Source of the DNA: Blautia argi
GTDB lineage: Bacteria > Bacillota > Clostridia > Lachnospirales > Lachnospiraceae
Direction of reading: 5' to 3'
NCBI RefSeq assembly: GCF_003287895.1
Contig: NZ_CP030280.1
Coordinates: 2,610,501 to 2,674,500 of the forward strand
Length of the DNA stretch: 64,000 nt
Both the position numbers and the translations under genes were made by a program. Every line of letters starts with the position of its first letter. Position 1 is the stretch's first letter. This document shows positions 48,789 to 57,061 of this stretch, piece by piece. The notes under the pieces are model-generated. The model ran no database searches, was not told the origin of the DNA, and was given only the letters and a program-made list of their open reading frames with translations.

Positions 48789-49786
48789 GCTTTTTTACAT
48801 TCTTAGAAGAAAAAATAACAGAGATATTGTTTCAGCTTTTCTTTCTTGCCTTAGTAGCATTTCTCTTGATTTTCTACGGTGTAGATACGCTATTTGTTGT
48901 ATTGCTGGTAATTCTGTTCATCAGCATACAAGGGCTTTTTCAATGGTGTTTGTATCGGAAGAAACGTAAGGCTTCGCAACATATTATTGATTTAGTAGAC
49001 GGATTGGAAGAAACCTACTATATTGCAGATGTTTTACCAAAGCCAAAAGAATTTCAAAATGAAGCCTATTACTACGCACTAAAAAAAGCCTGCAAATCTA
49101 TGAATGATGAAATCGGTAAAATCACAGAGGAAAAGCAGGATTATCAAGAATATGTGGAAAGTTTCGCCCATGAAATTAAAATACCGATAGGAGCATTGTC
49201 TTTGACGTTCGATAATACGAAAAATTACACGTTAAAAAAAGAAACAGACAAGATATTTCAGTTGGTGGAACAAATGCTCTACTATGCAAGGAGTGAAAAT
49301 ACGGAAAAGGACTATTTTGTAAAACAGTTGCAGTTAGACGAAGTGATACATAATGTCATTCTGAAATTTCGTCATTCACTTATGGAAAGGAAAGTAATTA
49401 TCAATATCCATGACATAGAGAATGTTGTATATACTGATGAAAAATGGCTGACATTCATTCTATCTCAAATCGTGCAAAATGCGATTAAGTATTTTGACAA
49501 GCAGGAAAACAAACTGACGATATACAGTCAAGACAACGGAACAAATATACTGCTTGTGATAGAAGATAATGGCTGTGGAATAAAAACGTCTGATTTATCC
49601 CGTGTATTTGAAAAAGGCTTTACTGGTTCTAACAGAAACAAGGCAAATGCAACGGGCATGGGACTGTATTTATCGAAAAAATTATCTGATAGACTAGGTT
49701 TGAAATTGGATATTACTTCTAAAGAAACGGAATATACAAGACTGACAATTACATTCCCAAAAGGAACAGTCCATAATTTACATTAA
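48785..49786 (+). CDS. BceS-type intramembrane-sensing histidine kinase
   Basis: The GTG start at 48785 overlaps the regulator stop (GTGA); a TTG at 48776 is an alternative. Two close membrane helices (EILFQLFFLALVAFLLIF; FVVLLVILFISIQGLFQW) with almost no external loop define the intramembrane-sensing class. H-box FAHEIKIPIGALSL, N-box QIVQNAIKYF, G-boxes IEDNGCGIK and GTGMGLYLSKKL-like ATGMGLYLSKK are intact. It depends on the BceAB transporter as the actual peptide sensor. Confidence 0.92.
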   Translation: MSFFTFLEEKITEILFQLFFLALVAFLLIFYGVDTLFVVLLVILFISIQGLFQWCLYRKKRKASQHIIDLVDGLEETYYIADVLPKPKEFQNEAYYYALKKACKSMNDEIGKITEEKQDYQEYVESFAHEIKIPIGALSLTFDNTKNYTLKKETDKIFQLVEQMLYYARSENTEKDYFVKQLQLDEVIHNVILKFRHSLMERKVIINIHDIENVVYTDEKWLTFILSQIVQNAIKYFDKQENKLTIYSQDNGTNILLVIEDNGCGIKTSDLSRVFEKGFTGSNRNKANATGMGLYLSKKLSDRLGLKLDITSKETEYTRLTITFPKGTVHNLH

Positions 49787-49833
49787 GCATTGAATAGTTG
49801 CTTATTGATGATAAAACAAAGGAAGTGATACAC

Positions 49834-50208
49834 ATGGAGTTATATCTTAATGATGTTTACCCTTATGCACAACAAATATCAAATTATATAGAACGAGAAA
49901 TTTTTCAACAGAAATTAAAAGCAGGTCAAAAGCTACTTTCAATAACAAATTTAAGTAAAGAATTAAATGTTAGTAAACATACAATTCAATTATCTTATAA
50001 AATACTGAGAAAGAAAGAGTTAATCGTAAAAAAAGGAAATGATTTTTTTGTTACAAAAGATAACTGCTGTATAATAACAAAAATGAAAGAAGAAACAGAT
50101 TTACAGATAATCAAATGTCTGCATGAATTAGCAGAAATGGGATATTCAAGAGAACAAACAAAATCCTTGATTTTAAGAAAATTAGAAACTTTAAAATTTC
50201 CTCAATAA
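49834..50208 (+). CDS. GntR-family regulator (YtrA-like)
   Basis: ATG 49834 (MELYLNDVYPYAQQISNYIE) after AAAGGAAGTG. 124 residues: a GntR winged helix (GQKLLSITNLSKELNVSKHT, IQLSYKILRKKELIVKKGND) plus a short C-terminal dimer region, typical of the YtrA subfamily that controls ABC transporters. It follows the BceRS pair and may add a second control on the transporter. Confidence 0.85.
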   Translation: MELYLNDVYPYAQQISNYIEREIFQQKLKAGQKLLSITNLSKELNVSKHTIQLSYKILRKKELIVKKGNDFFVTKDNCCIITKMKEETDLQIIKCLHELAEMGYSREQTKSLILRKLETLKFPQ

Positions 50209-50335
50209 GTTCGATTAGGCATTGCATAGTATTTTGCTGTAAGGGGGCTTGAGTTATGGAATGTTTTAAGTGCAATTCTTTACAATTTAATTCCACCTAA
50301 CAGTACACTATTAAAAAATAAATATTATTTAGCTT

Positions 50336-50376
50336 TAAAAGCTCGTACAGACTATATGTTTTGTGCGGGCTTTTTT
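50336..50376 (+). terminator. Terminator ending the Bce cargo
   Basis: AAAGCTCGTACA and TGTGCGGGCTTT pair (two mismatches) around GACTATATGTTT, followed by TTT. The rest of 50209-50499 holds one diverged copy of the tandem-repeat unit found in the IME (50410-50455) and no convincing gene. Confidence 0.7.
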
Positions 50377-50499
50377 CATACCCGAAAAAAACTTAAAAAT
50401 TTTTCCAAAGAGGTCATTAAATCACACCTAGCTGTCCTTATATGGTGCGGAAAGAGGGATAAACACTTTTCAAATCATAAAGGAAAGGAGGTGAGATTG

Positions 50500-50919
50500 A
50501 TGAAACCGTCTGACTTCCAGAAAACAGTTCAATGTCGTTTTGAAAGTTGTTTAAAGAAAGTTGTTCGTAGTGTCGTGAAAGATTATTACAAGGAATTAAA
50601 CCGTCGTAAAAATAAAGAAATATCTTTCAGCGAATTGCCAGATGTCATTGTTGATAAAATGACTGTTTGGGACGACTACGAAACAGATTATACAATCTTT
50701 TCAGTATGTGGCATTGATATTCGTGTCCTTGATGATGAATTGGCAGAAGCATTGAAGAAACTTCCAGAAAGAAAACGCAATACTCTGTTGATGTATTACT
50801 TTTTGGAAATGACAGAAAGTGAAATTGCCAACTTGCAGAAAATCACGCAAAGCGGTGTATTTAGAAATCGACATCACGCTTTGGAAATTATGAAAAAAAT
50901 ACTCAAGGAGGAACATTAG
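50500..50919 (+). CDS. Sigma-70 region 4-like regulator (Tn916 orf7-like)
   Basis: ATG 50500 after AAAGGAGGTGAG, one of the best ribosome sites in the window. 139 residues; the C-terminal part ALKKLPERKRNTLLMYYFLE, MTESEIANLQKITQSGVFRN has the sigma region 4 HTH, but region 2 is absent. In Tn916 this small sigma-like protein lies in the regulatory module between the cargo and xis/int and takes part in control of transfer transcription. A repeat unit like the IME array sits upstream. Confidence 0.85.
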   Translation: MKPSDFQKTVQCRFESCLKKVVRSVVKDYYKELNRRKNKEISFSELPDVIVDKMTVWDDYETDYTIFSVCGIDIRVLDDELAEALKKLPERKRNTLLMYYFLEMTESEIANLQKITQSGVFRNRHHALEIMKKILKEEH

Positions 50920-50922
50920 AAA

Positions 50923-51177
50923 ATGAAACAGTTATTTAAAAAGCCGTCCTATTACTTGATTTCATCAGCTATGGACGGAAACGAAAAAGCGATTGAGAAA
51001 TTGCTGGCATTTTATGACCCGTACATATCAAAGTGCTGTTTACGTTCACTTTATGACGAATATGGCAATGTTTATATTGTTGTAGACATGGAATTAAAAG
51101 GACGTATCAGAGAAGCACTTATCAAAATGATTTTAGGTTTTGATATTGAAGATATGGACTTAGAACCAGAAGAATAA
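50923..51177 (+). CDS. Helix-turn-helix protein (Tn916 orf8-like)
   Basis: 84 residues starting 3 bp after the sigma-like stop (AAGGAGG site inside it). MKQLFKKPSYYLISSAMDGN, EKAIEKLLAFYDPYISKCCL and the acidic end DIEDMDLEPEE fit the small HTH protein (Orf8) that follows the sigma-like gene in Tn916. It is part of the ICE regulatory module. Confidence 0.82.
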   Translation: MKQLFKKPSYYLISSAMDGNEKAIEKLLAFYDPYISKCCLRSLYDEYGNVYIVVDMELKGRIREALIKMILGFDIEDMDLEPEE

Positions 51178-51266
51178 GCAGTTTTTAGCGGAGCATGATT
51201 TAATATCCCCCCCTCTTTCCTGCTCTGCCACCTGCTTTTATATGAAAGCAACACGCTTTCGCCACA

Positions 51267-51540
51267 GCTCTTTGACAACTGAATAAAGCAGACAGATACG
51301 TTTGTGAGATGGCGAGCCACGGGGACTGTACGCCACGACCTTTTCAAAAGAAAGCGAGCGACCCACGCAGTGATCCGAGAGCGACTGTTGGAAAAGTTGT
51401 TTTGCCACGACCTATCCTCACAGAATAATGATACGTCCGCATGGTGCGGTTCTGCCCACAAGAATGGGAATAGTTGAGATACTAATGGAGCTTTCCAAAG
51501 CCGTCTGCCTGCTTGTAAAAAACGACACACAGTAAAGGGG
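51267..51540 (+). promoter_or_regulatory. Conserved leader with boxA-like motif (ICE copy)
   Basis: GCTCTTTGACA (51267-51277) resembles the boxA antitermination element, and the following string ACTGAATAAAG, TACGCCACGACC, AAAGCGAGCGA, GCCACGACCT, AATGATAC and AAAGCCGTCTG recurs in the same order in the IME (24647-24953). There is no ORF. It fills the gap between orf8 and xis and probably forms a structured 5' leader for xis-int. Confidence 0.6.
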
Positions 51541-51551
51541 GTGCATAGATT

Positions 51552-51755
51552 ATGAACAATACTGATGTGCCTATTTGGGAAAAATATACGCTGACGGTTG
51601 AAGAAGCGTCCAAATACTTCCGCATTGGCGAAAAGAAATTGCGTAAATTAGCCGAAGAAAATCTTGACGCTGGCTGGGTTATCGTGAACGGCAACCGTAT
51701 TCAGATTAAGCGAAAACAATTTGAAAAAATCATAGATACATTGGACGAAATCTAA
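51552..51755 (+). CDS. xis: Excisionase Xis (Tn916 type)
   Basis: 67 residues; [40 protein letters not shown] and [20 protein letters not shown] are the Tn916 Xis sequence pattern (MerR-like winged helix). It bends the ICE ends and steers Int toward excision. The start follows AAAGGGGGTG. int begins 78 bp downstream. Confidence 0.92.
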   Translation: MNNTDVPIWEKYTLTVEEASKYFRIGEKKLRKLAEENLDAGWVIVNGNRIQIKRKQFEKIIDTLDEI

Positions 51756-51833
51756 TGTCATTGAGCCGTAGATATGGTATAATAAGATATAGCGTATCAC
51801 GGCTCATTCCATGACGGAAAGGAGCTTTACACT

Positions 51834-53024
51834 ATGTCTAATGTGAAACGAAAAGACAGTAAAAATCGCAATTTGCGTAATGGAGAGAGCCAGCGAAAAG
51901 ACGGAAGATACGTTTATAAATATACCGATATATACGGAAAGCCACAATTTATCTATTCTTGGAAACTTGTACCGACAGACAAGACACCTGCTGGAAAGCG
52001 TGATGATATATCGTTGAGGGAAAAAGAAGCACAGATAAAAAAAGACCTTAACGACGGTATCGACACAGTCGGTGGTAAAATGACAGTCTGCCAGCTTTAT
52101 GACAAGAAGAACAGCCAAAGAAAGAACATCAAGAGGGCTACTGAAAAAGGACGACAGTATCTTATGAACGCTCTGAAAAATGACCCGTTGGGTATGAGGG
52201 CGATTGATACTGTTAAGCAGTCGGACGCTAAAGAATGGGCTATCAGAATGAGCGAAAAAGGATATGCCTATAAAACGATTGATAACTACAAGCGTTCCTT
52301 GAAAGCGTCATTTTACATGGCGATACAAGACGACTGTATCAGAAAGAACCCGTTTGAATTTAAGCTAAGTGATGTTCTGGAAGATGATACGGAGCAGAAA
52401 GTTATCCTTACACCAGAGCAGGAAGAACGCCTGCTTGCCTTTATGGAAAAGGACAAGATTTACAGCAAGTATTATGATGAGGTTGTGCTTCTGCTGGAAA
52501 CGGGACTTCGTATTTCTGAATTTTGCGGATTGACGACGCATATTGATATGCAGAATAAAATACTCAATATAGACCACCAGTTATTGAAAGATAGCGAAAT
52601 GGGCTACTATATTGAAACGCCAAAGACCAAAAATGGAAAACGGGAACTTCCATTGACAGAACGTGCTTATCAAGCAATCCAAAGAATACTAAAGAACAGA
52701 GGAAAAGCACAACCGCTGATTGTAGGTGGTTACAGCAATTTCCTATTCTTGAACCGTGAGGGCTTACCTAAAGTTGCAGGAAACTATGAGGGCATGGTGC
52801 GAGGACTGATTAAGAAGTATAACAAGTATCACACAGACAAGTTACCGAACATCACACCACATTCATTCCGACATACTTATTGTACGAATATGGCAAACAG
52901 AGGAATGAACCCAAACACCCTGCAATATCTCATGGGACACGCTAACATAACCATGACACTTGGCTATTACGCACACGGTACATTTCAATCTGCAAAAGCA
53001 GAGCTGGAAAGACTGGCTTGTTAA
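51834..53024 (+). CDS. int: Tn916-type integrase
   Basis: 396 residues after AAAGGAG. The N-terminal arm-binding domain (YVYKYTDIYGKPQFIYSWKL) recognises the TTTACTAC-like repeats at both ends. The catalytic part has LLLETGLRISEFCGL (Arg), ITPHSFRHTYCTNMA (His-x-x-Arg), MGHANITMTLGYYAH (His, Tyr nucleophile). It integrates and excises the ICE with little target specificity, using variable coupling sequences. The right end lies 150 bp downstream. Confidence 0.95.
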   Translation: MSNVKRKDSKNRNLRNGESQRKDGRYVYKYTDIYGKPQFIYSWKLVPTDKTPAGKRDDISLREKEAQIKKDLNDGIDTVGGKMTVCQLYDKKNSQRKNIKRATEKGRQYLMNALKNDPLGMRAIDTVKQSDAKEWAIRMSEKGYAYKTIDNYKRSLKASFYMAIQDDCIRKNPFEFKLSDVLEDDTEQKVILTPEQEERLLAFMEKDKIYSKYYDEVVLLLETGLRISEFCGLTTHIDMQNKILNIDHQLLKDSEMGYYIETPKTKNGKRELPLTERAYQAIQRILKNRGKAQPLIVGGYSNFLFLNREGLPKVAGNYEGMVRGLIKKYNKYHTDKLPNITPHSFRHTYCTNMANRGMNPNTLQYLMGHANITMTLGYYAHGTFQSAKAELERLAC

Positions 53025-53038
53025 TATCGGAGCTTATA

Positions 53039-53183
53039 TTTACTACTCATTTACTACTTTTGGTTGCATTTTCATGCTGGTAAATGCCAGCTTATGCAAG
53101 GTATCTTCCAAAAAGAAAATACCGATAAAGCTCTAAAATACGGGATATATCGGCATTTACCAACTTATGAAAAGATAATCAGA
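53039..53183 (+). repeat. ICE right end: arm sites and terminal inverted repeat
   Basis: TTTACTAC at 53039-53046 and 53050-53057, then the GATAATCAGA terminal repeat at 53174-53183, mirror the left end (14281-14358). Between them lies A/T-rich DNA without a gene. Chromosomal sequence starts just after and the xylulokinase stop is 42 bp away. Confidence 0.7.
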
Positions 53184-53224
53184 AATTTAGTAAGTTTTTC
53201 TGTCAAAGATATATTTTCTTTTCC

Positions 53225-54694
53225 TTAAATAATTTCTGTAAACAATTCTTTTACCGCCGGATAAATCTTTGCAAATTTTCCATATTTCTCCTCATATTTT
53301 GCTGCCAGTTCCGGTTCCGGCTCTATGGTGTCAACAACCCTTACAATTCGTTCCGCTGCTTCCTCCACAGAAGCATATTCCCCATTTGCCACAGCTGCCA
53401 GCATGGCGCCGCCAAGAGCAGGTCCTTCCTCTGCTTCAATGACGTCCACCTTAATATTTAAAATATTGGCAATCATCTTTTTCCACAGCGGGCTTTTTGC
53501 ACCGCCGCCGCAGATTTTTGTCCGCTCAATTTGAATGCCCAGCGCTTTTGCTACTTCAAAAGAATCCCGAATGGCAAATGCAACGCCTTCTAAAACAGCC
53601 TGGGTCATATCTGCTCTGGTGGTATCCATGGTAAGTCCGATAAAGGTACCTCTGGCGTCCGGATTGTTGTGAGGAGAACGCTCTCCCATAAGGTAGGGAA
53701 GGAAAAACACATGGTTTTCTCCCAGTTTTGTAATCTTTTCCTGCTCCTTTGCATAGTCCCCTGTACCGATAATCTCATCCAGCCACCATTTATTACAGGA
53801 CGCTGCGCTTAACATGCAGCCCATGAGATGATAATTTCCGTCTGCATGTGCAAAAGCATGAAGGGCATTATGCGGATCCACGCCAAACGCTCTGCTGGAA
53901 ATAAAAATAGTTCCGCTGGTTCCCAGAGAAATGTTACATCGCCCATCTCCCACAGTTCCGGTTCCCACAGCAGCTGCAGCATTGTCCCCTGCGCCTGCTG
54001 CGATTTTGCAGGAAGCAGGAAGCCCCAGTTCCTCTGCCAGCTCCGGCCTTAAGGTTCCCACGGTTTCATAGCTTTCAAAAAGCTTTGGCATCTGTTCTTC
54101 TGAAATGCCGCAGATATCCAGCATTTCTTTTGACCAACAGCGGTTTTTCACATCTAAAAGCAGCATACCTGAAGCATCAGACATATCACTGCAGTGTACT
54201 CCTGACAGTTTATATGCAAGATAATCCTTTGGCAGCATGATTTTTCTGATTCGTTTAAAGTTTTCCGGTTCATGCTCCCTTACCCAGAGGATTTTCGGGG
54301 CAGTAAAACCTGCAAAGGCAATATTCGCCGTATACTCTGACAGCTTTTCCCTGCCGATTACCTGGTTCAGGTACTCCGTTTCTTTACCTGTTCTTCCGTC
54401 GTTCCAGAGAATTGCTGGACGAATGACCTTGTCCTGTTCGTCCAGAATCACCAGGCCGTGCATCTGACCGCCAAAGCTGATACCTGCCACCTGGCTCTTG
54501 TCACACTCCGCAGTCAGCTCTTTGATACCTTCAAGGCTCTCTCTCCACCAGTCCTCCGGATTCTGCTCAGACCAGCCCGGGTGCGGAAAAGACAGGGGAT
54601 ATTCTCTGGAAACAATCTTCTGAATCCTGCCCTCTGCGTCCATTAACAGTAATTTTACCGCAGAAGTTCCCAAATCTACACCAATGTATAACAT
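53225..54694 (-). CDS. xylB: Xylulokinase
   Basis: 489 residues of the FGGY carbohydrate kinase family. MLYIGVDLGTSAVKLLLMD (phosphate 1), DGRTGKETEYLNQ, ISFGGQMHGLVIL (xylulokinase-typical QMHG), GAGDNAAAAVGTG and the C-terminal RTKICGGGAKSPLWKKMIAN give the full set. It phosphorylates D-xylulose to feed the pentose phosphate pathway. It lies 12 bp downstream of an isomerase-like gene, so the two form an operon. Its 3' end adjoins the ICE. Confidence 0.93.
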   Translation of the reverse strand: MLYIGVDLGTSAVKLLLMDAEGRIQKIVSREYPLSFPHPGWSEQNPEDWWRESLEGIKELTAECDKSQVAGISFGGQMHGLVILDEQDKVIRPAILWNDGRTGKETEYLNQVIGREKLSEYTANIAFAGFTAPKILWVREHEPENFKRIRKIMLPKDYLAYKLSGVHCSDMSDASGMLLLDVKNRCWSKEMLDICGISEEQMPKLFESYETVGTLRPELAEELGLPASCKIAAGAGDNAAAAVGTGTVGDGRCNISLGTSGTIFISSRAFGVDPHNALHAFAHADGNYHLMGCMLSAASCNKWWLDEIIGTGDYAKEQEKITKLGENHVFFLPYLMGERSPHNNPDARGTFIGLTMDTTRADMTQAVLEGVAFAIRDSFEVAKALGIQIERTKICGGGAKSPLWKKMIANILNIKVDVIEAEEGPALGGAMLAAVANGEYASVEEAAERIVRVVDTIEPEPELAAKYEEKYGKFAKIYPAVKELFTEII

Positions 54695-54706
54695 CTCTTT
54701 CTCCTC

Positions 54707-56185
54707 TTATGCAAATGGATTTTCTGTTGGATACAAAGTTCCCTTTGGCTGATTGTAATTGATTTCTTCCACTTCCACGCCCAGGTATTTGAATACCTCA
54801 TACAGTGTTTTTCCAAAATGTCCGAAAGCCACAGCCCCGTGATGCGGGTAATTTTTCTCTACCAGCACATGGCGGTAGAAACGTCCCATTTCCGGAATTG
54901 CAAAGATTCCGATACCGCCAAAGCTCTGTGTAGCTACCGGCAATACCTCACCCTGTGCAATATAAGCGCGAAGCTTGCAGTCTGCGGTACTCTGCAAACG
55001 GTAGAAGGTAATATCTCCAGGGATAATATCTCCCTCTAATGTTCCCTGTGTTACTTCTTCCGGCAGAGTTCTTGCCATAATCATCTGATATTTCATGGAG
55101 CAGGCAGTCAGCTTGCTTGCTGCTGTATTTCCGCAATGGAAGCCCATAAAGGTTTCTCTCTGTGTATAATTGTATTTTCCTTTGATTTCATCATTGTAAA
55201 TATAAGCCGGAACCGTGTTATTAATATCCAGCAAAGTTACTGTATCCTGACTGATAACCGTACCGATATACTCGCTTAAAGTTCCCCAGATATCCACTTC
55301 ACAGGAAACCGGAATACCTCTGTCAGTAAGACGGCTATTTACATAACATGGTACAAATCCAAACTGTGTCTGGAATGCAGGCCAGCACTTTGTTGTCAGT
55401 GTCACATATTTTCTGCAGCCTTTATGTGCTTCTACCCAATCTAAAAGAGTAATTTCATACTGCGCCAGTTTTGGCAGAATTTCCGGTTTCATGTTTCCTT
55501 CGCCCAACTCTGTTTCCATTTCTTTTACCACATCTGGAATACGCGGGTCATCTGCATGCTTATGAAAGGCTTCAAATAAATCTAATTCTGAATTTTCTTC
55601 AATTTCCACACCTAAATCATACAGTCTTTTAATGGGTGCGTTACATGCCAGGAAGTTTGCAGGGCGTGGACCAAAGCTGATGATTTTCAGATTTCTCACT
55701 GCCACCAGAGCTCTTGCAATAGGTGCAAACTCATGAATCATTTCAGCAACTTCTTCAGCTGTTCCAACCGGATATTCCGGAATATACGCCTTTAAATTAC
55801 GCAGCTTCAAGTTGTAACTTGCATTTAACATACCGCAGTAGGCATCGCCTCTGCCCTGTACCAGATTTCCCTCTTCGGCTGCTGCAACTACCATAGAAGG
55901 ACCGTGGAATGCTTTCACCAGCATGGTTTCCTCTGTTTCCGGTCCGAAGTTTCCAAGATAAACCACCTGCGCATTACAACCAGCTTCTCTTAAATCCCTG
56001 GAAGCTTTCATCATATCCGTTTCGCTTTCCACAATAACCGGACATTCGTAAATTTCTCCGTTAAAATTTTTCTTATAAGCTTCTACCACTGCTTTTCTTC
56101 TGTTTTCAGACAAAGACATGGGGAAGCAGTCACGGCTTACTGCCACGATTCCTAATTTTAATTCCGGCATATTTGATAAATTCAT
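54707..56185 (-). CDS. L-fucose/L-arabinose isomerase-family protein
   Basis: 492 residues resembling the FucI/AraA fold family (COG2407). KLGIVAVSRDCFPMSLSENR at the start, GPSMVVAAAEEGNLVQGRGD and LLDINNTVPAYIYNDEIKGK follow; metal-binding Glu, Asp and His would lie in EVDIWGTLSEYIG and FMGFHCGNT. The family interconverts aldoses and ketoses with Mn2+. Pairing with xylulokinase suggests a pentose substrate, but the exact sugar is not shown. The start follows GGAGGAAAA. Confidence 0.82.
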   Translation of the reverse strand: MNLSNMPELKLGIVAVSRDCFPMSLSENRRKAVVEAYKKNFNGEIYECPVIVESETDMMKASRDLREAGCNAQVVYLGNFGPETEETMLVKAFHGPSMVVAAAEEGNLVQGRGDAYCGMLNASYNLKLRNLKAYIPEYPVGTAEEVAEMIHEFAPIARALVAVRNLKIISFGPRPANFLACNAPIKRLYDLGVEIEENSELDLFEAFHKHADDPRIPDVVKEMETELGEGNMKPEILPKLAQYEITLLDWVEAHKGCRKYVTLTTKCWPAFQTQFGFVPCYVNSRLTDRGIPVSCEVDIWGTLSEYIGTVISQDTVTLLDINNTVPAYIYNDEIKGKYNYTQRETFMGFHCGNTAASKLTACSMKYQMIMARTLPEEVTQGTLEGDIIPGDITFYRLQSTADCKLRAYIAQGEVLPVATQSFGGIGIFAIPEMGRFYRHVLVEKNYPHHGAVAFGHFGKTLYEVFKYLGVEVEEINYNQPKGTLYPTENPFA

Positions 56186-56308
56186 AGTATTTTCCTCCCT
56201 GATTTTCTTATTTCCCGATTTAGTTCAGTCATTAAACTATATGTTTATGCTACCATTCCTTTTTCAAAAAATCAAGTTGTTTTTTTGAAAAATCCGTCGT
56301 AATTTTGT

Positions 56309-56363
56309 ACAAAAAAAGAGGAGAAGCATAGGGCATATTTCCATGCTTTTCCTCCTTTTTTAC
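56309..56363 (-). terminator. Terminator of the glycoside operon
   Basis: A-rich AAAAAAAGAGGAGAAGCAT pairs with ATGCTTTTCCTCCTTTTTT across a 15-nt loop. On the minus strand it follows the solute-binding lipoprotein gene and ends in T residues. The adjoining 56186-56308 holds the upstream DNA of the isomerase gene and no other gene. Confidence 0.75.
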
Positions 56364-56372
56364 AACTATTTT

Positions 56373-56963
56373 TCACTTCTTTTCCTGCAGCTTTAATGTA
56401 ATATCCTTTTCAAAATATTTCTGTGAAAGCGCCTTTAAAGTCCCGTCCTTCCAAAGTTCCTGCAGATTCTTTTCCAATTCCCCTGCCATGGGATTTCCCT
56501 TTTTGGTAAAAATGGACAGTTCTGTATATTTTGTATCCCGTCCTGTCTTTTCCTGTACAGAGGAGATATCTGCATAAGGCATGGTATGAGAATAGTGTGT
56601 TTCATTCCACTGGGAAAGTCCTACACCAGAAATCACGCAGTCATACAGATCTGCATCCAGAGATTTTAAGAGATTTTCCTCTGAAGTGTCCACAATCTCC
56701 AGTTCCAGTCCCATTTTTTCTGCCAGCTTTCCTGCCAGTTCTGCCTCAAATCCCTCCGGCTTGCTGGTTTCCTCTGACAGGTAACACAGAGAAGGCAACT
56801 GCAGATACATGCCCACCTTCAGCTTCCCGTTTTCCAAAGGTTCTGCCTTTCCCCCCGGAAACCGGCAGCCTGCCAGAAATAAAATCAGTATTCCCGACCA
56901 AATCCATAAACTTCTCTTTTCTATACAAAACAGCCTGTTTTTTATATTCTTCTGATTTTTCAT
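56373..56963 (-). CDS. Solute-binding lipoprotein (SBP_bac_3 type)
   Basis: 196 residues. The N-terminus has a basic start, a hydrophobic run and the lipobox LFLAGC. KLKVGMYLQLPSLCYLSEET, GFEAELAGKLAEKMGLELEI, DLYDCVISGVGLSQ and LWKDGTLKALSQKYF are the family-3 (amino-acid/polar solute) binding fold, but the protein is about 50 residues shorter than usual because the middle of domain 2 is missing. No permease of that class is nearby, so it may be a remnant or a sensor-like orphan. Confidence 0.7.
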   Translation of the reverse strand: MKNQKNIKNRLFCIEKRSLWIWSGILILFLAGCRFPGGKAEPLENGKLKVGMYLQLPSLCYLSEETSKPEGFEAELAGKLAEKMGLELEIVDTSEENLLKSLDADLYDCVISGVGLSQWNETHYSHTMPYADISSVQEKTGRDTKYTELSIFTKKGNPMAGELEKNLQELWKDGTLKALSQKYFEKDITLKLQEKK

Positions 56964-57061
56964 ATACTTTCATTCCCGCTTTGTCTGTTTTCTGTAGTTT
57001 CTCCAGACCACCATACCATGGAAAGAAAGGATTTGTCAATCCATACAGCATACTCTTTCTT

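Larger units (their letters stand above)
14281..53183 (+). mobile_element. Tn916-family integrative conjugative element, 38.9 kb
   Basis: Ends are set by inverted repeats TCTGATTATC (14281-14290) and GATAATCAGA (53174-53183), each with paired TTTACTAC arm-type sites about 50-115 bp inside. Gene order follows Tn916: orf23, orf22, orf21, oriT, orf20, orf19, ardA, orf17, 16, 15, 14, 13, then cargo, sigma/orf8, xis, int. In place of tet(M) it carries nitroreductase and BceAB-RS genes, and there is a surface adhesin at the left end. It sits in A/T-rich DNA between a PHP phosphatase and a xylulokinase gene, with no chromosomal gene obviously cut. Confidence 0.88.

Noticed and set aside
56746..57051. 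Minus-strand ORF of 101 aa overlapping the SBP_bac_3 gene
   Set aside because: It overlaps a clear lipoprotein gene in another frame over most of its length, and its C-terminal half is a low-complexity shadow. The first 60 residues lack any family match.
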